From Flavivirga aquimarina (GTDB lineage Bacteria > Bacteroidota > Bacteroidia > Flavobacteriales > Flavobacteriaceae), in contig NZ_JAUOEK010000184.1 of the NCBI RefSeq assembly GCF_030540835.1, positions 490,071 to 554,070 on the forward strand: a DNA stretch of 64,000 bases, written 5' to 3'. The translations under genes were made by a program, and so were the position numbers. Of this stretch, positions 43,423 to 53,304 are shown in pieces. The notes beneath the pieces were generated by a model that worked only from the letters and a program-made list of their open reading frames with translations, had not been told where the DNA came from and searched no databases. Position 1 is the stretch's first letter. Every line of letters starts with the position of its first letter.

Positions 43423-46400
43423 ATGAAAAAAAACCACCTACTTATCGTATTAATGACATGCTTTTTACTTGGTTTATATGCTGTTCATTATTTTAGTTCA
43501 GACATACCCAACGATAATTCATCTATTGAAACATTAAAATCAAAACATAAAGCATTTTTAGAAAATAGTCCATTTAAAGAAACTAAAAAGCTATCCAGAC
43601 GAAAAAGAAAATTGAGAGGAATTCCTCCAAATAGTTATTTTGAAAGAGAATGGGAGCTTACAATGAACCCAGAATTAGGAAGACCAACTTCGGAAAACTT
43701 AAGTAAAATACAAAAGGACATTAAAAACTCTAATGCCAATACTTTCGCAAGGGTTTCTGGTGACAAAACTGATAATAGCTGGGTAGAACGAGGCCCTAAT
43801 AATGTTGGAGGAAGAACCAGAGCCATTATGTTCGACCCTAATGACGCAACCAATAAAATTGTATTTGCTGGTGGTGTTAGTGGTGGTATATGGAAGAATA
43901 CAGATATAACATCATCATCTTCGTCTTGGGAAAGAGTAGATATTCCAGAAAACCTTAGTGTTACAAGCCTAGCATTCGATCCGAATGATACAGATACTTT
44001 TTATGCTGGCACAGGAGAATCTTATGTAGGAGGGGATGTAAATGGAAGTGGGCTTTGGAAATCTACGGATAGAGGAGTGACTTGGGAAAGAATTTTTGGA
44101 GGTGCTACAGCTAATGGTGAAGGTGCCAAACTTACTGTAAATGTTCCAGGTTCTATAGCTGGAGAATACAATGCGCTTCAAGCAGCTTTTGGTAGCCCTT
44201 TAACAGAAATTACTGGAGATTTGGTATTGGTCGATGATGGTGTAGTTGGTCTAGGCACTATAACAGATGGTTGTAGTACTTTGGTAAACGGCGCAGCAAT
44301 AAATGGTAAAATAGCAGTCATTGAAAGAGGGGTTTGTGAGTTTGATATAAAAGTTAAAAACGCAGAAAATGCTGGAGCTATAGCAGTTGTTGTTGTTAAT
44401 AATGTATCAGATCCAATAATTGACATGGGCGGTGACGATTATACCATTTATATACCAGCCATTATGGTTTCCCAAGCAGATGGACAAGCTATCATGGCAC
44501 AACTTGGTAGTACAGTAAATGTAACTATAGAGCCTGACGCTATTCCTTCAACCGGAAGTTTTCTTTCACTAGGGATTCAACATATTAACGATGTTGTGGT
44601 TAGGGATTTAGGGAGTACTAGCGAAATATATGTAGCTGCTGCTGCCAGTTTATATGCAGATGCAAACCCTACAGGGTTTAGTGGAATAATTGCTTACGGC
44701 TTATATAAATCTACCGATGACGGCGTTACCTGGACTAAAATTGCTTTACCTACAAATGGTGCTAATAGTGGTATAGCACCAAATAATATTGAAATTGGAC
44801 AGGATAATAAAATCTGGATTTCAACAACACGAAGTTTAGCTTTCCCTTCAGATTATCCCGGTGGTCAAGTCTTATCTTCTTCAGATGGGGCCACATTTAC
44901 TATAGAGCATACCATTACAAATGGAAGAAGGACAGAAATTGCTGTTTCATCTTCAGACCCTAATAAAATTTATGTATTAGCAGAACTGTCCTCCGGAACA
45001 AATGCCGTTGAATTGATTAGAACAGATAATGCATTTACATCTACTACCACTTTAGCTTTACCAGATGATGTTGACACAGGTATTCCTTCTACCGATTTTA
45101 CAAGAGGCCAAACTTTTTATAACTTGGTAATTAAAGTAGACCCAACAAATGATGCTAATGTGTTTGTTGGGGGTATTGACTTGTTTAAATCAAGTAATAG
45201 CGGAACATCTTGGTCACAAATATCCAAATGGTCAAATAATAATAATTTATCAGCCTTAAGTGTTCCATTGGTACATGCAGATCACCATGCTATAACTTTT
45301 GGGAATAATGATGCAAGTGCCATGCTTTTTGGTAACGATGGAGGTGTCTATTATTCAAGTAATGGAGGGACAAACATTAATAGTAGAAACTTGGGGTATA
45401 ATGTAACACAGTTCTATAGTGTAGGAGTAGCACCTACTACCGCTATTACTGGAGATTATTTTTATGGGGGTACTCAAGATAACGGCACCCAATTCTTCGA
45501 AAACTCTAATTCGGGGGTTGACAGTTCTGTAACAAATCCAACAGGCGGAGATGGTGCAGCAACCATGGTCGACCAAGATGGAACAGACACTTATTTTATT
45601 TATAATTTTGTTTACAATAACAGTATTACTAAAAGAGACTATCCGTCGGGCGCAGAAACAACAATTAATGATGAAGATTTAGAAAGAGGGGATTTTATAA
45701 ATCAAGAAACCTTAGATTCTAATTTAAACATTTTATATACAAATTATTCTATAGGATCGACATACGAAATTAGAAGATATGACTTTAGTGGGGCTGGGGC
45801 AGTAAATAAATCCATTTTATCAAACGGATTACTTGATGGAAACCCTACTGCCTTTGCTGTATCACCTTTTACTACGACATCTACCACATTGTTAATTGGA
45901 AATGAAAACGGGAAGCTAATCAAAGTTGCAAATGCAGACGGAGCTGTAACACCTACTTGGACAGAAATAGGAAGTACTAATTTTATTGGAAGTATTTCTG
46001 ATATTGAATTTGGTCAATCTGAAGCCGATATTTTTGTAACCATGCACAATTATGGTGTTATAAACATTTGGTATAGTTCTGATGGGGGAACGACATGGCT
46101 TGAAAAAGAAGGAGATTTACCAGATTTACCGGTTAAAGCCATACTCCAAAACCCTTTAAATACAGAGGAGGTTATAGTAGGGACAGAATTAGGTGTTTGG
46201 TATACTAATAATTTTTCATCTACAGACCCAACATGGAATCCTGCATTCAATGGTATGAGCAATGCTAAAGTCACAGATTTAGATCTAAGAAATGATAACG
46301 CAATTTATGCCTCTACCTATGGAAGAGGGATTTTTTCTGGTGAATTTACCGCAACATCGTTAAGTGTTACAGACAACGAATTAGAGTCCCAAATAAAATT

Positions 46401-46626
46401 ATATCCAACAGTTTCAAATGGAGAACTCGTTATATCTGCAAACGGAATTACAGGAAAAGTCGATTTACAAGTGTTTAGTTTGAGCGGAAAAAGCATTTAT
46501 AAATCTGAACTTGAAATGAATGGAAGGAAAAAGCCTTTAACCTTAAATGGTTTGTCCTCAGGGATTTATTTAGTTAAATTCAGTAAAGACAATTTTTCAG
46601 AAACTAAGAAAATTATTATTAAATAG
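43423..46626 (+). CDS. T9SS-secreted Asp-box (sialidase/VPS10-like) protein with PA insert
   Basis: 1067 residues. A signal/anchor segment (6-25) precedes Asp-box propeller repeats of the form S-x-D-x-G-x-T-W: LWKSTDRGVTWERI, LYKSTDDGVTWTKI, LFKSSNSGTSWSQI and IWYSSDGGTTWLEK. A protease-associated (PA) domain is inserted at about 225-350 (GKIAVIERGVCEFDIKVKNAENAGA). The last 80 residues are a type A T9SS sorting domain (IKLYPTVSNGELVI through SGIYLVKF). It should be exported and attached to, or released from, the surface. The catalytic function is unknown. Neither a metal site nor a protease triad was recognised. Confidence 0.88.
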   Translation: MKKNHLLIVLMTCFLLGLYAVHYFSSDIPNDNSSIETLKSKHKAFLENSPFKETKKLSRRKRKLRGIPPNSYFEREWELTMNPELGRPTSENLSKIQKDIKNSNANTFARVSGDKTDNSWVERGPNNVGGRTRAIMFDPNDATNKIVFAGGVSGGIWKNTDITSSSSSWERVDIPENLSVTSLAFDPNDTDTFYAGTGESYVGGDVNGSGLWKSTDRGVTWERIFGGATANGEGAKLTVNVPGSIAGEYNALQAAFGSPLTEITGDLVLVDDGVVGLGTITDGCSTLVNGAAINGKIAVIERGVCEFDIKVKNAENAGAIAVVVVNNVSDPIIDMGGDDYTIYIPAIMVSQADGQAIMAQLGSTVNVTIEPDAIPSTGSFLSLGIQHINDVVVRDLGSTSEIYVAAAASLYADANPTGFSGIIAYGLYKSTDDGVTWTKIALPTNGANSGIAPNNIEIGQDNKIWISTTRSLAFPSDYPGGQVLSSSDGATFTIEHTITNGRRTEIAVSSSDPNKIYVLAELSSGTNAVELIRTDNAFTSTTTLALPDDVDTGIPSTDFTRGQTFYNLVIKVDPTNDANVFVGGIDLFKSSNSGTSWSQISKWSNNNNLSALSVPLVHADHHAITFGNNDASAMLFGNDGGVYYSSNGGTNINSRNLGYNVTQFYSVGVAPTTAITGDYFYGGTQDNGTQFFENSNSGVDSSVTNPTGGDGAATMVDQDGTDTYFIYNFVYNNSITKRDYPSGAETTINDEDLERGDFINQETLDSNLNILYTNYSIGSTYEIRRYDFSGAGAVNKSILSNGLLDGNPTAFAVSPFTTTSTTLLIGNENGKLIKVANADGAVTPTWTEIGSTNFIGSISDIEFGQSEADIFVTMHNYGVINIWYSSDGGTTWLEKEGDLPDLPVKAILQNPLNTEEVIVGTELGVWYTNNFSSTDPTWNPAFNGMSNAKVTDLDLRNDNAIYASTYGRGIFSGEFTATSLSVTDNELESQIKLYPTVSNGELVISANGITGKVDLQVFSLSGKSIYKSELEMNGRKKPLTLNGLSSGIYLVKFSKDNFSETKKIIIK

Positions 46627-46663
46627 AGAAATTACCATAAAAGCAAACTGAATTAAGAACTTT

Positions 46664-46712
46664 AACAACCAAACTTTTGGGCTTTTGAGTCCATAAGTTT
46701 GGTTGTTTTTTA
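46664..46712 (+). terminator. Intrinsic terminator of the T9SS protein gene
   Basis: AACAACCAAACTT (46664-46676) pairs perfectly with AAGTTTGGTTGTT (46695-46707) and is followed by TTTT. Confidence 0.85.
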
Positions 46713-46820
46713 TTTGGGTGTCAGGAGCGCAGCCGAAACCCTATTTAAACTTATAAATTTTAATGACTGTCTTAAGCTAAACGAAAGGCTCAGTAATCAC
46801 ACAAAGAAATAAAACAAGAA

Positions 46821-48590
46821 TTATTGTAATACCTTATCGATATAATGTGCTAAGCTATCAGCATCCAATCCAACAGATTGATGCAGTTGGTTAACACTCC
46901 CATGCTCTATAAAATCATCAGGAACACCTAAAATATTTATCTCGTTTTTATAGTTATTTACTGCAGCAAACTCTAAAATAGCACTTCCAAACCCACCTTT
47001 TACAGCATTATCTTCAATGGTAATAATGGTGTTATGTGTTTTAAAAATATCATGCAGAAGTACCTCATCCAAAGGTTTTACAAAACGCATATCGTAATGC
47101 GCAATATCTTCTGGCGTATTGCATTTTTGAATGGCATCACCTGCATTTTTAGCCATAGCTCCTATACTTAAAACAGCAGTATAGCTTCCTTTCTTTAGTT
47201 GAACTCCTTTACCTATCTCTATTTTAGAAAATGACTGTCTCCAATCTATAGTAACACCACGTCCACGAGGATAACGAATCGCTATAGGCTGTCCTAAACC
47301 TAATTGTGCCGTATACATGATATTGCGTAATTCCATTTCATTTCTAGGAGCAAAAATGATAAGACTAGGAATGCATCTTAAATACGACATATCATAAATA
47401 CCATGATGTGTCGCACCATCTTCCCCAACCAAACCAGCACGATCTAAACAAAAAATAACAGGTAGTTTTTGAAGTACCACATCATGTATTACCTGATCGT
47501 AAGCGCGTTGTAAAAAAGTGGAGTATATATTACAAAAAGGAACCAAGCCTTGTGTTGCCATACCAGCAGCTAATGTTACTGCATGTTGTTCTGCAATACC
47601 CACATCGAAAGCACGATCGGGAATGGTATCCATCATGTATTTTAGTGAGCTTCCTGTAGGCATAGCAGGCGTAATACCTACTATGTTTTTATTCTCTTTG
47701 GCTAATTCAACAATTGTATGTCCAAACACATCCTGATACTTGGGAGGTTGTAATATTTCAGCTTTTACAATTAAATCGCCTGTTTGTGCATTAAATTTTC
47801 CTGGAGCATGATATTTTACCTGATCTTCCTCTGCCTGTTTTAACCCTTTACCCTTAGTTGTGATAACATGTAAAAACTTAGGGCCTTTAATGGTTTTTAG
47901 ACGTTCTAATTCTGAAATTATTAGATCGATGTCATGTCCGTCAATGGGGCCTGAATAATCAAAATTTAAAGCTTCAAAAATATTGTCTTGTTTCTGGGTG
48001 CCTTTTTTAACATTAGTTAAATATTGTTTTAATGCACCAACACTAGGATCGATACCAATGGCATTGTCATTTAAAATAACCAGTAAATTGGCATCAGTTA
48101 CACCAGCATGATTTAAACCTTCAAATGCCATACCACTAGCTATAGAAGCATCTCCAATAATGGCGATATGCTGCTTTTCAACATCCCCTTTTAGTTTAGA
48201 AGCAATAGCCATACCCAAAGCTGCAGAAATTGAAGTAGATGAGTGACCAACCCCAAAAGCATCATAACCACTTTCATCGCGTTTAGGAAAACCACTTAGG
48301 CCTCCAATTTGTCTATTGGTATGAAATATATCCTTTCTACCGGTTAGAATCTTATGCCCATAAGCTTGATGCCCTACATCCCATATTAATTGATCTTCTG
48401 GCGTATTAAAAACATAATGCAATGCAATGGTTAACTCTACCACGCCCAAACTCGCTCCTAAATGCCCTTCTTTAGTTGCTACAATATTTATTATAAATTC
48501 CCGTAACTCTTTAGCAAGCTGAGACAGCTCTTTCTGCTTTAAAAGGCGAAGCTCTGAAGGGGAATGGATGTGATTTAATAATTTTTGCAT
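46821..48590 (-). CDS. dxs: 1-deoxy-D-xylulose-5-phosphate synthase
   Basis: 589 residues, slightly short of the usual 620. It joins pyruvate and glyceraldehyde 3-phosphate, the first step of the MEP isoprenoid pathway. ThDP-site motifs are GDASIASGMAFEGLNHAG and LNDNAIGID, the catalytic glutamate lies in VGIAEQHAVTLAAGMA, and DRAGLVGEDGATHHG is the substrate motif. Divergent from tadA with a gap of only 41 bp. It supplies precursors used by the prenyl synthase at 18776. Confidence 0.96.
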   Translation of the reverse strand: MQKLLNHIHSPSELRLLKQKELSQLAKELREFIINIVATKEGHLGASLGVVELTIALHYVFNTPEDQLIWDVGHQAYGHKILTGRKDIFHTNRQIGGLSGFPKRDESGYDAFGVGHSSTSISAALGMAIASKLKGDVEKQHIAIIGDASIASGMAFEGLNHAGVTDANLLVILNDNAIGIDPSVGALKQYLTNVKKGTQKQDNIFEALNFDYSGPIDGHDIDLIISELERLKTIKGPKFLHVITTKGKGLKQAEEDQVKYHAPGKFNAQTGDLIVKAEILQPPKYQDVFGHTIVELAKENKNIVGITPAMPTGSSLKYMMDTIPDRAFDVGIAEQHAVTLAAGMATQGLVPFCNIYSTFLQRAYDQVIHDVVLQKLPVIFCLDRAGLVGEDGATHHGIYDMSYLRCIPSLIIFAPRNEMELRNIMYTAQLGLGQPIAIRYPRGRGVTIDWRQSFSKIEIGKGVQLKKGSYTAVLSIGAMAKNAGDAIQKCNTPEDIAHYDMRFVKPLDEVLLHDIFKTHNTIITIEDNAVKGGFGSAILEFAAVNNYKNEINILGVPDDFIEHGSVNQLHQSVGLDADSLAHYIDKVLQ

Positions 48591-48631
48591 GCGATTACAA
48601 ATGTACTATTTGAAATTGTATTTTTGCTTTT

Positions 48632-49081
48632 ATGTTACAACCTTTTGATGATGCTTATTTTATGAAAAAGGCCCTCCAGGAAGCGGAAACTGCTTTTGAA
48701 AAAGGAGAGGTTCCTGTGGGAGCTGTTATTGTTATTGATAATAAAATAATTGCCAGAGGGCACAATTTAACAGAAACTTTAAATGATGTTACTGCACATG
48801 CTGAAATGCAATCAATTACAGCAGCAGCTAATTTTTTAGGAGGTAAATATCTAAAAAAATGTACTTTGTATGTAACCTTAGAACCTTGTCAAATGTGTGC
48901 AGGTGCTTTGTATTGGAGTCAGATTTCTAATATTGTTTATGGAGCTCGAGATGAAGAACGTGGTTGTATAAACTTAAAAACAAAATTACACCCCAAAACC
49001 ATTATAAAAGGTGGTGTTATGGCCGATGAAGCTTCCGAGCTCATGAAGCGGTTTTTTATTGAAAAACGGAATTTAAACTAA
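48632..49081 (+). CDS. tadA: tRNA adenosine(34) deaminase or related nucleoside deaminase
   Basis: 149 residues. The zinc and catalytic motif HAE (His56, Glu58) and PCQMCAGAL (Cys86, Cys89) are those of the TadA family, which converts A34 to inosine in tRNA-Arg. The C-terminal SELMKRFFIEKR helix fits TadA. A -7 box TATTTTTG (48619-48626) only 6 bp before the ATG indicates a nearly leaderless message. Another nucleoside deaminase is possible, but the length and motifs favour TadA. Confidence 0.88.
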   Translation: MLQPFDDAYFMKKALQEAETAFEKGEVPVGAVIVIDNKIIARGHNLTETLNDVTAHAEMQSITAAANFLGGKYLKKCTLYVTLEPCQMCAGALYWSQISNIVYGARDEERGCINLKTKLHPKTIIKGGVMADEASELMKRFFIEKRNLN

Positions 49082-49084
49082 AAG

Positions 49085-49219
49085 TTCTAAGACACTAATT
49101 ACACGAATTTTCACGAATTGTTTCGCAGAGGTGCACTGAGATAACGCAGAGGTTTGCAGAGTTTTTTCATAAGGACTGAATACTGCAACTGAACACTGAA
49201 CACTGAACACTAAATACTG
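49085..49219. repeat. Degenerate dispersed repeat and short tandem repeat
   Basis: ACACGAATTTTCACGAATT and GCAGAGGTGCACTGAG.ACGCAGAGG words of the kind found dispersed in Bacteroidota intergenic DNA are followed by a 7-bp tandem repeat (ACTGAAC three times with degenerate flanking copies, about 49175-49217). No frame is seen. Confidence 0.5.
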
Positions 49220-49450
49220 CTAACTCTTTTTTTCACGTTCACGCATTTTATCTAAATTTTCTTTAGTAAGCATGTAGTCTTTAAGGTCTTTATCTTTCCA
49301 ACGGTAGTAAGAAAACAAAGGAAATACGACAACAAATAGCCCAACAACACCAAAACCAATGAGTTTTTGAGACCATTCATTTTCTAAAATATAACCGGTA
49401 ATTATACTTCCTAAAGCCGCTAAAAAGAAAAAAAGAATAATATACTTCAT
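49220..49450 (-). CDS. Small two-span membrane protein
   Basis: 76 residues with two membrane helices (about 4-22 and 30-48) and a charged cytoplasmic tail (RWKDKDLKDYMLTKENLDKMREREKKS). No family recognised by eye. It lies 17 bp after the CLC gene on the same strand and probably shares its transcript. Confidence 0.7.
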   Translation of the reverse strand: MKYIILFFFLAALGSIITGYILENEWSQKLIGFGVVGLFVVVFPLFSYYRWKDKDLKDYMLTKENLDKMREREKKS

Positions 49451-49467
49451 TAAAGATTTTTTAAGAC

Positions 49468-51255
49468 CTATTTTGTGAAATTGATTAATTGCTGCCTGTA
49501 AGCTGTTAGTAATTTAGATTTCGAAATATATCCGTAATATTTACCATGTTTTACCACTGGCAAATTCCAAGCACCACTACTTTTAAATATATCCATAATA
49601 TCATTCATAGAATGCTCTTCGTAAATAATAATACCGGCATCTGCATGCATTAAGCTTGAGGCATCAACTTTATCGTAAAGGTGCGAGTTGAACATAATAT
49701 GTCTAACATCGTCTAAGCGAATAACACCTAAAAACTCATAATCATCATTAACCACCGGAAAATGATTTCGAGAAGATTTTGCAACAGCCTTTTTTAGTAT
49801 ATCACCAAGCTTCATATCTGGTTTTAATGTGATAAAATTGGTTTCTATAATCTTATCAATATCTAAAACCATCAATACATTTTGATCTTTGTCATGGGTC
49901 ATTAACTCACCACGTTTTGCCAATTTAAGTGTGTAAATAGAATGAGAAACATAATATTTAGTAATGGCAAACGAAATGGTAGAGACTATCATTAAAGGCA
50001 CAAACAATTCGTAACCTCCTGTAATTTCTGCAATAAGGAAGATCGCTGTAAGTGGGGCATGTAATACTCCGGCCATTAATCCCGTCATCCCAATTAAGGT
50101 GAAGTTCGATTCGGATACATGAAAATCCAAACCTATATTGTTGATTATTTTTGCAAAAGCATTACCTATAGCACTACCCATAACCAGCGTTGGGATAAAA
50201 ACACCCCCAACACCTCCTGCACCAAATGTAGTGGTCATGGCAATAGCTTTAAACACGGCAATACCAAGTAACAGGCCGATAACAATCCAGATATTAGATA
50301 AATCCAAATTAAAAGGAGTAACACCTATGGCTGCTAAATGATCGCCTTTTAAAAGGTTATTCATAATACCGTAACCCTCACCATAAAGAGGTGGAATAAA
50401 GTAGAGCATAGAACCAATGGCAATACCTCCTATTAATAAGCGTTTAGCACGACTTTTAAATTGTTTAAAGAAATTCGTAATACCAAAAAACACTTTCGAA
50501 AAATATATGGATGCCATACCGGTTACCAAACCTAAAACGATATAGAATAAGATATCGTTAACTTCAAATTTGTCTGTTAATTCAAATCGTAACAAAACAT
50601 CGGTTCCTAAGAACATATAGGATGTTATAACTGCAGAAACAGATGCTAATAAAAGCGGGACTAATGAGGTGAAAGCAATATCTAAACTAAATATTTCGAT
50701 AGCAAAAACAATAGCAGCAATAGGTGCTTTAAACATGGATGCCATCGCACCAGCCGCAGCACAACCAATTAAGAGCATCCTTGTTTTTGTGTTCATGTGA
50801 AATAAACGTGCTGCATTAGAACCTAAAGCAGATCCTACACTTACCGCAGGTCCTTGTAATCCTACCGATCCACCAAAACCAACCGTTAAAGGAGCCGTTA
50901 TTAATGCCGCATAAATATTATATCTTGGTATGATTCCGCTGAGTTTCGAAATGGCATGTAACGTAGAAGAAATACCATGACCAATATGTTTTTTTAACCA
51001 GGTTTGCTTTATAATATAAACCGCCAAAAGTCCTAGAATTGGAAATATAAAGTACAGCGAATTTTGGTTGTTCTTAAAAAAATCTAATTCAAAGAGTAAT
51101 TGAATGTAATGTACAAGGTTCTTTAGAAGTACTGTACCGACACCTGCTAAAAACCCAACCAAAACACTAAGCATATAGATAAACTGACGTTCTGAAATAT
51201 GCTTGTATTTCCAGATTAAAAACTTTCGTAAAAGACTTTTAGCACTTAGAGGCAT
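49468..51255 (-). CDS. CLC-family chloride channel/transporter with CBS domains
   Basis: 595 residues. The CLC membrane domain (about 25-430) is followed by two CBS domains (about 455-590). The filter segments are GHGIS (100-104 region), GLQGP (132-136) and GVFIP near residue 355. In the second segment the gating glutamate of the usual G-K/R-E-G-P motif is glutamine (Gln134, codon CAA). In the family that change removes proton coupling, so this protein may act as an uncoupled anion channel. The CBS pair suggests nucleotide control. Confidence 0.9.
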   Translation of the reverse strand: MPLSAKSLLRKFLIWKYKHISERQFIYMLSVLVGFLAGVGTVLLKNLVHYIQLLFELDFFKNNQNSLYFIFPILGLLAVYIIKQTWLKKHIGHGISSTLHAISKLSGIIPRYNIYAALITAPLTVGFGGSVGLQGPAVSVGSALGSNAARLFHMNTKTRMLLIGCAAAGAMASMFKAPIAAIVFAIEIFSLDIAFTSLVPLLLASVSAVITSYMFLGTDVLLRFELTDKFEVNDILFYIVLGLVTGMASIYFSKVFFGITNFFKQFKSRAKRLLIGGIAIGSMLYFIPPLYGEGYGIMNNLLKGDHLAAIGVTPFNLDLSNIWIVIGLLLGIAVFKAIAMTTTFGAGGVGGVFIPTLVMGSAIGNAFAKIINNIGLDFHVSESNFTLIGMTGLMAGVLHAPLTAIFLIAEITGGYELFVPLMIVSTISFAITKYYVSHSIYTLKLAKRGELMTHDKDQNVLMVLDIDKIIETNFITLKPDMKLGDILKKAVAKSSRNHFPVVNDDYEFLGVIRLDDVRHIMFNSHLYDKVDASSLMHADAGIIIYEEHSMNDIMDIFKSSGAWNLPVVKHGKYYGYISKSKLLTAYRQQLINFTK

Positions 51256-51269
51256 TTTATAAAATTACT

Positions 51270-51298
51270 AAAAAATCCCGCAAAATGCGGGATTTAAA
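51270..51298 (-). terminator. Intrinsic terminator of aspS
   Basis: AAATCCCGC/GCGGGATTT arms with a short AT loop, followed by T residues on the minus strand, between aspS and the CLC gene. Confidence 0.8.
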
Positions 51299-51300
51299 TT

Positions 51301-53055
51301 TTATGATTTTAAATTAAGTTTCAAGCTTAATTCGGTTAATTGCTCGTCATCAATTGGAGCAGGCGCATCTATCATAATATCTCGCCCTGAGTTATTCTTA
51401 GGGAACGCAATAAAATCTCTAATCGTTTCTTGTCCGCCCAAAATAGCGACCAATCTATCCAACCCAAAAGCCAATCCGCCATGCGGTGGTGCTCCGTATT
51501 GAAAAGCATCCATTAAAAATCCAAATTGAGCTTTGGCTTCTTCGGGAGTAAACCCTAAATAATCGAACATTAAAGATTGTGTTTCTTTATCGTGAATTCT
51601 TATAGAGCCTCCTCCTATTTCATTTCCGTTTAAGACCAAATCGTATGCATTGGCTTTTACATCTCCCGGATTGGTTTTTAATAATTCTAATTGTCCAGGT
51701 TTAGGGGATGTAAACGGGTGGTGCATGGCATGATAACGTTCGGTTTCCTCGTCCCATTCCAATAATGGAAAGTCCATAACCCAAAGTGGTGCAAATTCAT
51801 CTGGTTTACGTAAACCGAGACGTTCTGCTAATTCCATACGTAAGGCACTTAATTGTGTGCGTACTTTATTTGTATCACCAGATAGCACACAAATTAAATC
51901 TCCGGCTTTTGCATTGGTAACCTCAGCCCATTTTGCTAAGTCATCCTGATTATAAAACTTATCTACAGAAGATTTAAAAGTACCATCATCATTACAACGA
52001 CAATAAACCATTCCTAAAGCTCCAACTTGTGGACGTTTTATCCAATCAATTAATTTATCTATCTCTTTTCTGGTATAACTGTTTCCTCCCGGAACGGCAA
52101 TTCCAACCACTAATTCGGCATTATTAAAAACACCAAAATCTTTATGTTGAGCAACAGCATTCAACTCGCCAAAGGCCATACCAAAACGAATATCTGGCTT
52201 ATCGTTACCGTACAAACGCATGGCATCATCATAGAGCATTCTTGGAAATTTTTCTATATCTACACCATTTACTTCTTTTAATAAATGACGTGTTAAACCT
52301 TCAAAAGCATTTAAAATATCTTCCTGCTCAATAAACGCCATTTCGCAATCTATTTGCGTAAATTCCGGTTGTCTGTCGGCACGTAAATCTTCATCTCTAA
52401 AACATTTTACAATCTGGAAATATTTATCCATACCACCAACCATAAGCAATTGCTTAAAAGTTTGAGGAGATTGTGGCAACGCATAAAACTGACCTTCGTT
52501 CATACGTGACGGTACAACGAAATCGCGAGCACCTTCTGGTGTCGATTTAATTAGATAAGGTGTTTCTACTTCAATAAACCCTTCTTTAGATAAATAGTTT
52601 CTAACTTCCTGAGTCACTTTATGTCTAAAAATTAAACTGTCTTTTACAGGGTTTCTACGAATATCTAAATAGCGATATTTCATTCTTATATCTTCACCAC
52701 CATCCGTTTTATCTTCTATAGTAAAAGGAGGAAGCAATGCTTCATTTAATATGTTTAGTTCTGAAACCAATATTTCTATATCTCCAGTTGCTATATTAGG
52801 GTTTTTTGAAGCACGCTCAATAACAGTTCCTTTAACCTGAATGACATATTCACGACCTAGGTTTTGAGCTTGTTGCAGCATGTCTTTCGATGTGCGTTCT
52901 TCATCAAAAACCAATTGGGTAATACCGTAACGGTCTCTCAAATCTATCCAAACAATAAACCCTTTATCACGAGATTTTTGAACCCAACCAGCAAGGGTTA
53001 CTTCTTCATTTATATTTGTAGCATTTAATTCGCCACAATTATGACTTCTATACAT
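51301..53055 (-). CDS. aspS: Aspartyl-tRNA synthetase
   Basis: 584 residues, bacterial type. It charges tRNA-Asp. The N-terminal OB-fold anticodon domain (1-105, [20 protein letters not shown]) is followed by the class II core: motif 2 [18 protein letters not shown], the bacterial insertion domain, and motif 3 [13 protein letters not shown]. All motifs are intact. It stands alone, with a terminator after it. Confidence 0.97.
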   Translation of the reverse strand: MYRSHNCGELNATNINEEVTLAGWVQKSRDKGFIVWIDLRDRYGITQLVFDEERTSKDMLQQAQNLGREYVIQVKGTVIERASKNPNIATGDIEILVSELNILNEALLPPFTIEDKTDGGEDIRMKYRYLDIRRNPVKDSLIFRHKVTQEVRNYLSKEGFIEVETPYLIKSTPEGARDFVVPSRMNEGQFYALPQSPQTFKQLLMVGGMDKYFQIVKCFRDEDLRADRQPEFTQIDCEMAFIEQEDILNAFEGLTRHLLKEVNGVDIEKFPRMLYDDAMRLYGNDKPDIRFGMAFGELNAVAQHKDFGVFNNAELVVGIAVPGGNSYTRKEIDKLIDWIKRPQVGALGMVYCRCNDDGTFKSSVDKFYNQDDLAKWAEVTNAKAGDLICVLSGDTNKVRTQLSALRMELAERLGLRKPDEFAPLWVMDFPLLEWDEETERYHAMHHPFTSPKPGQLELLKTNPGDVKANAYDLVLNGNEIGGGSIRIHDKETQSLMFDYLGFTPEEAKAQFGFLMDAFQYGAPPHGGLAFGLDRLVAILGGQETIRDFIAFPKNNSGRDIMIDAPAPIDDEQLTELSLKLNLKS

Positions 53056-53304
53056 AGTTGAAAATTGATGTGCATTATTGAGCTAATTGAACAATAGTGT
53101 CATGCATTAAACAGATTGCAAATTTAGGAAGATATTACTTTGTGGAATAGCCTTTTTTGCAAAGATTTAAATAAAAACAATTTTAATAAATTCTTAAAAT
53201 TCACTATTGTTTTTTATCAAATTATGAATTTACTTACTCATTACTAACGAATATTCGTATTTTTTTTACGATATTTAAGAAAACTAATTCAAATAAAACA
53301 CATT

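Noticed and set aside
49175..49217. Short tandem repeat as a CRISPR or phase-variation tract
   Set aside because: The units are 7 bp with no spacers and lie outside any coding region or promoter that I can identify.
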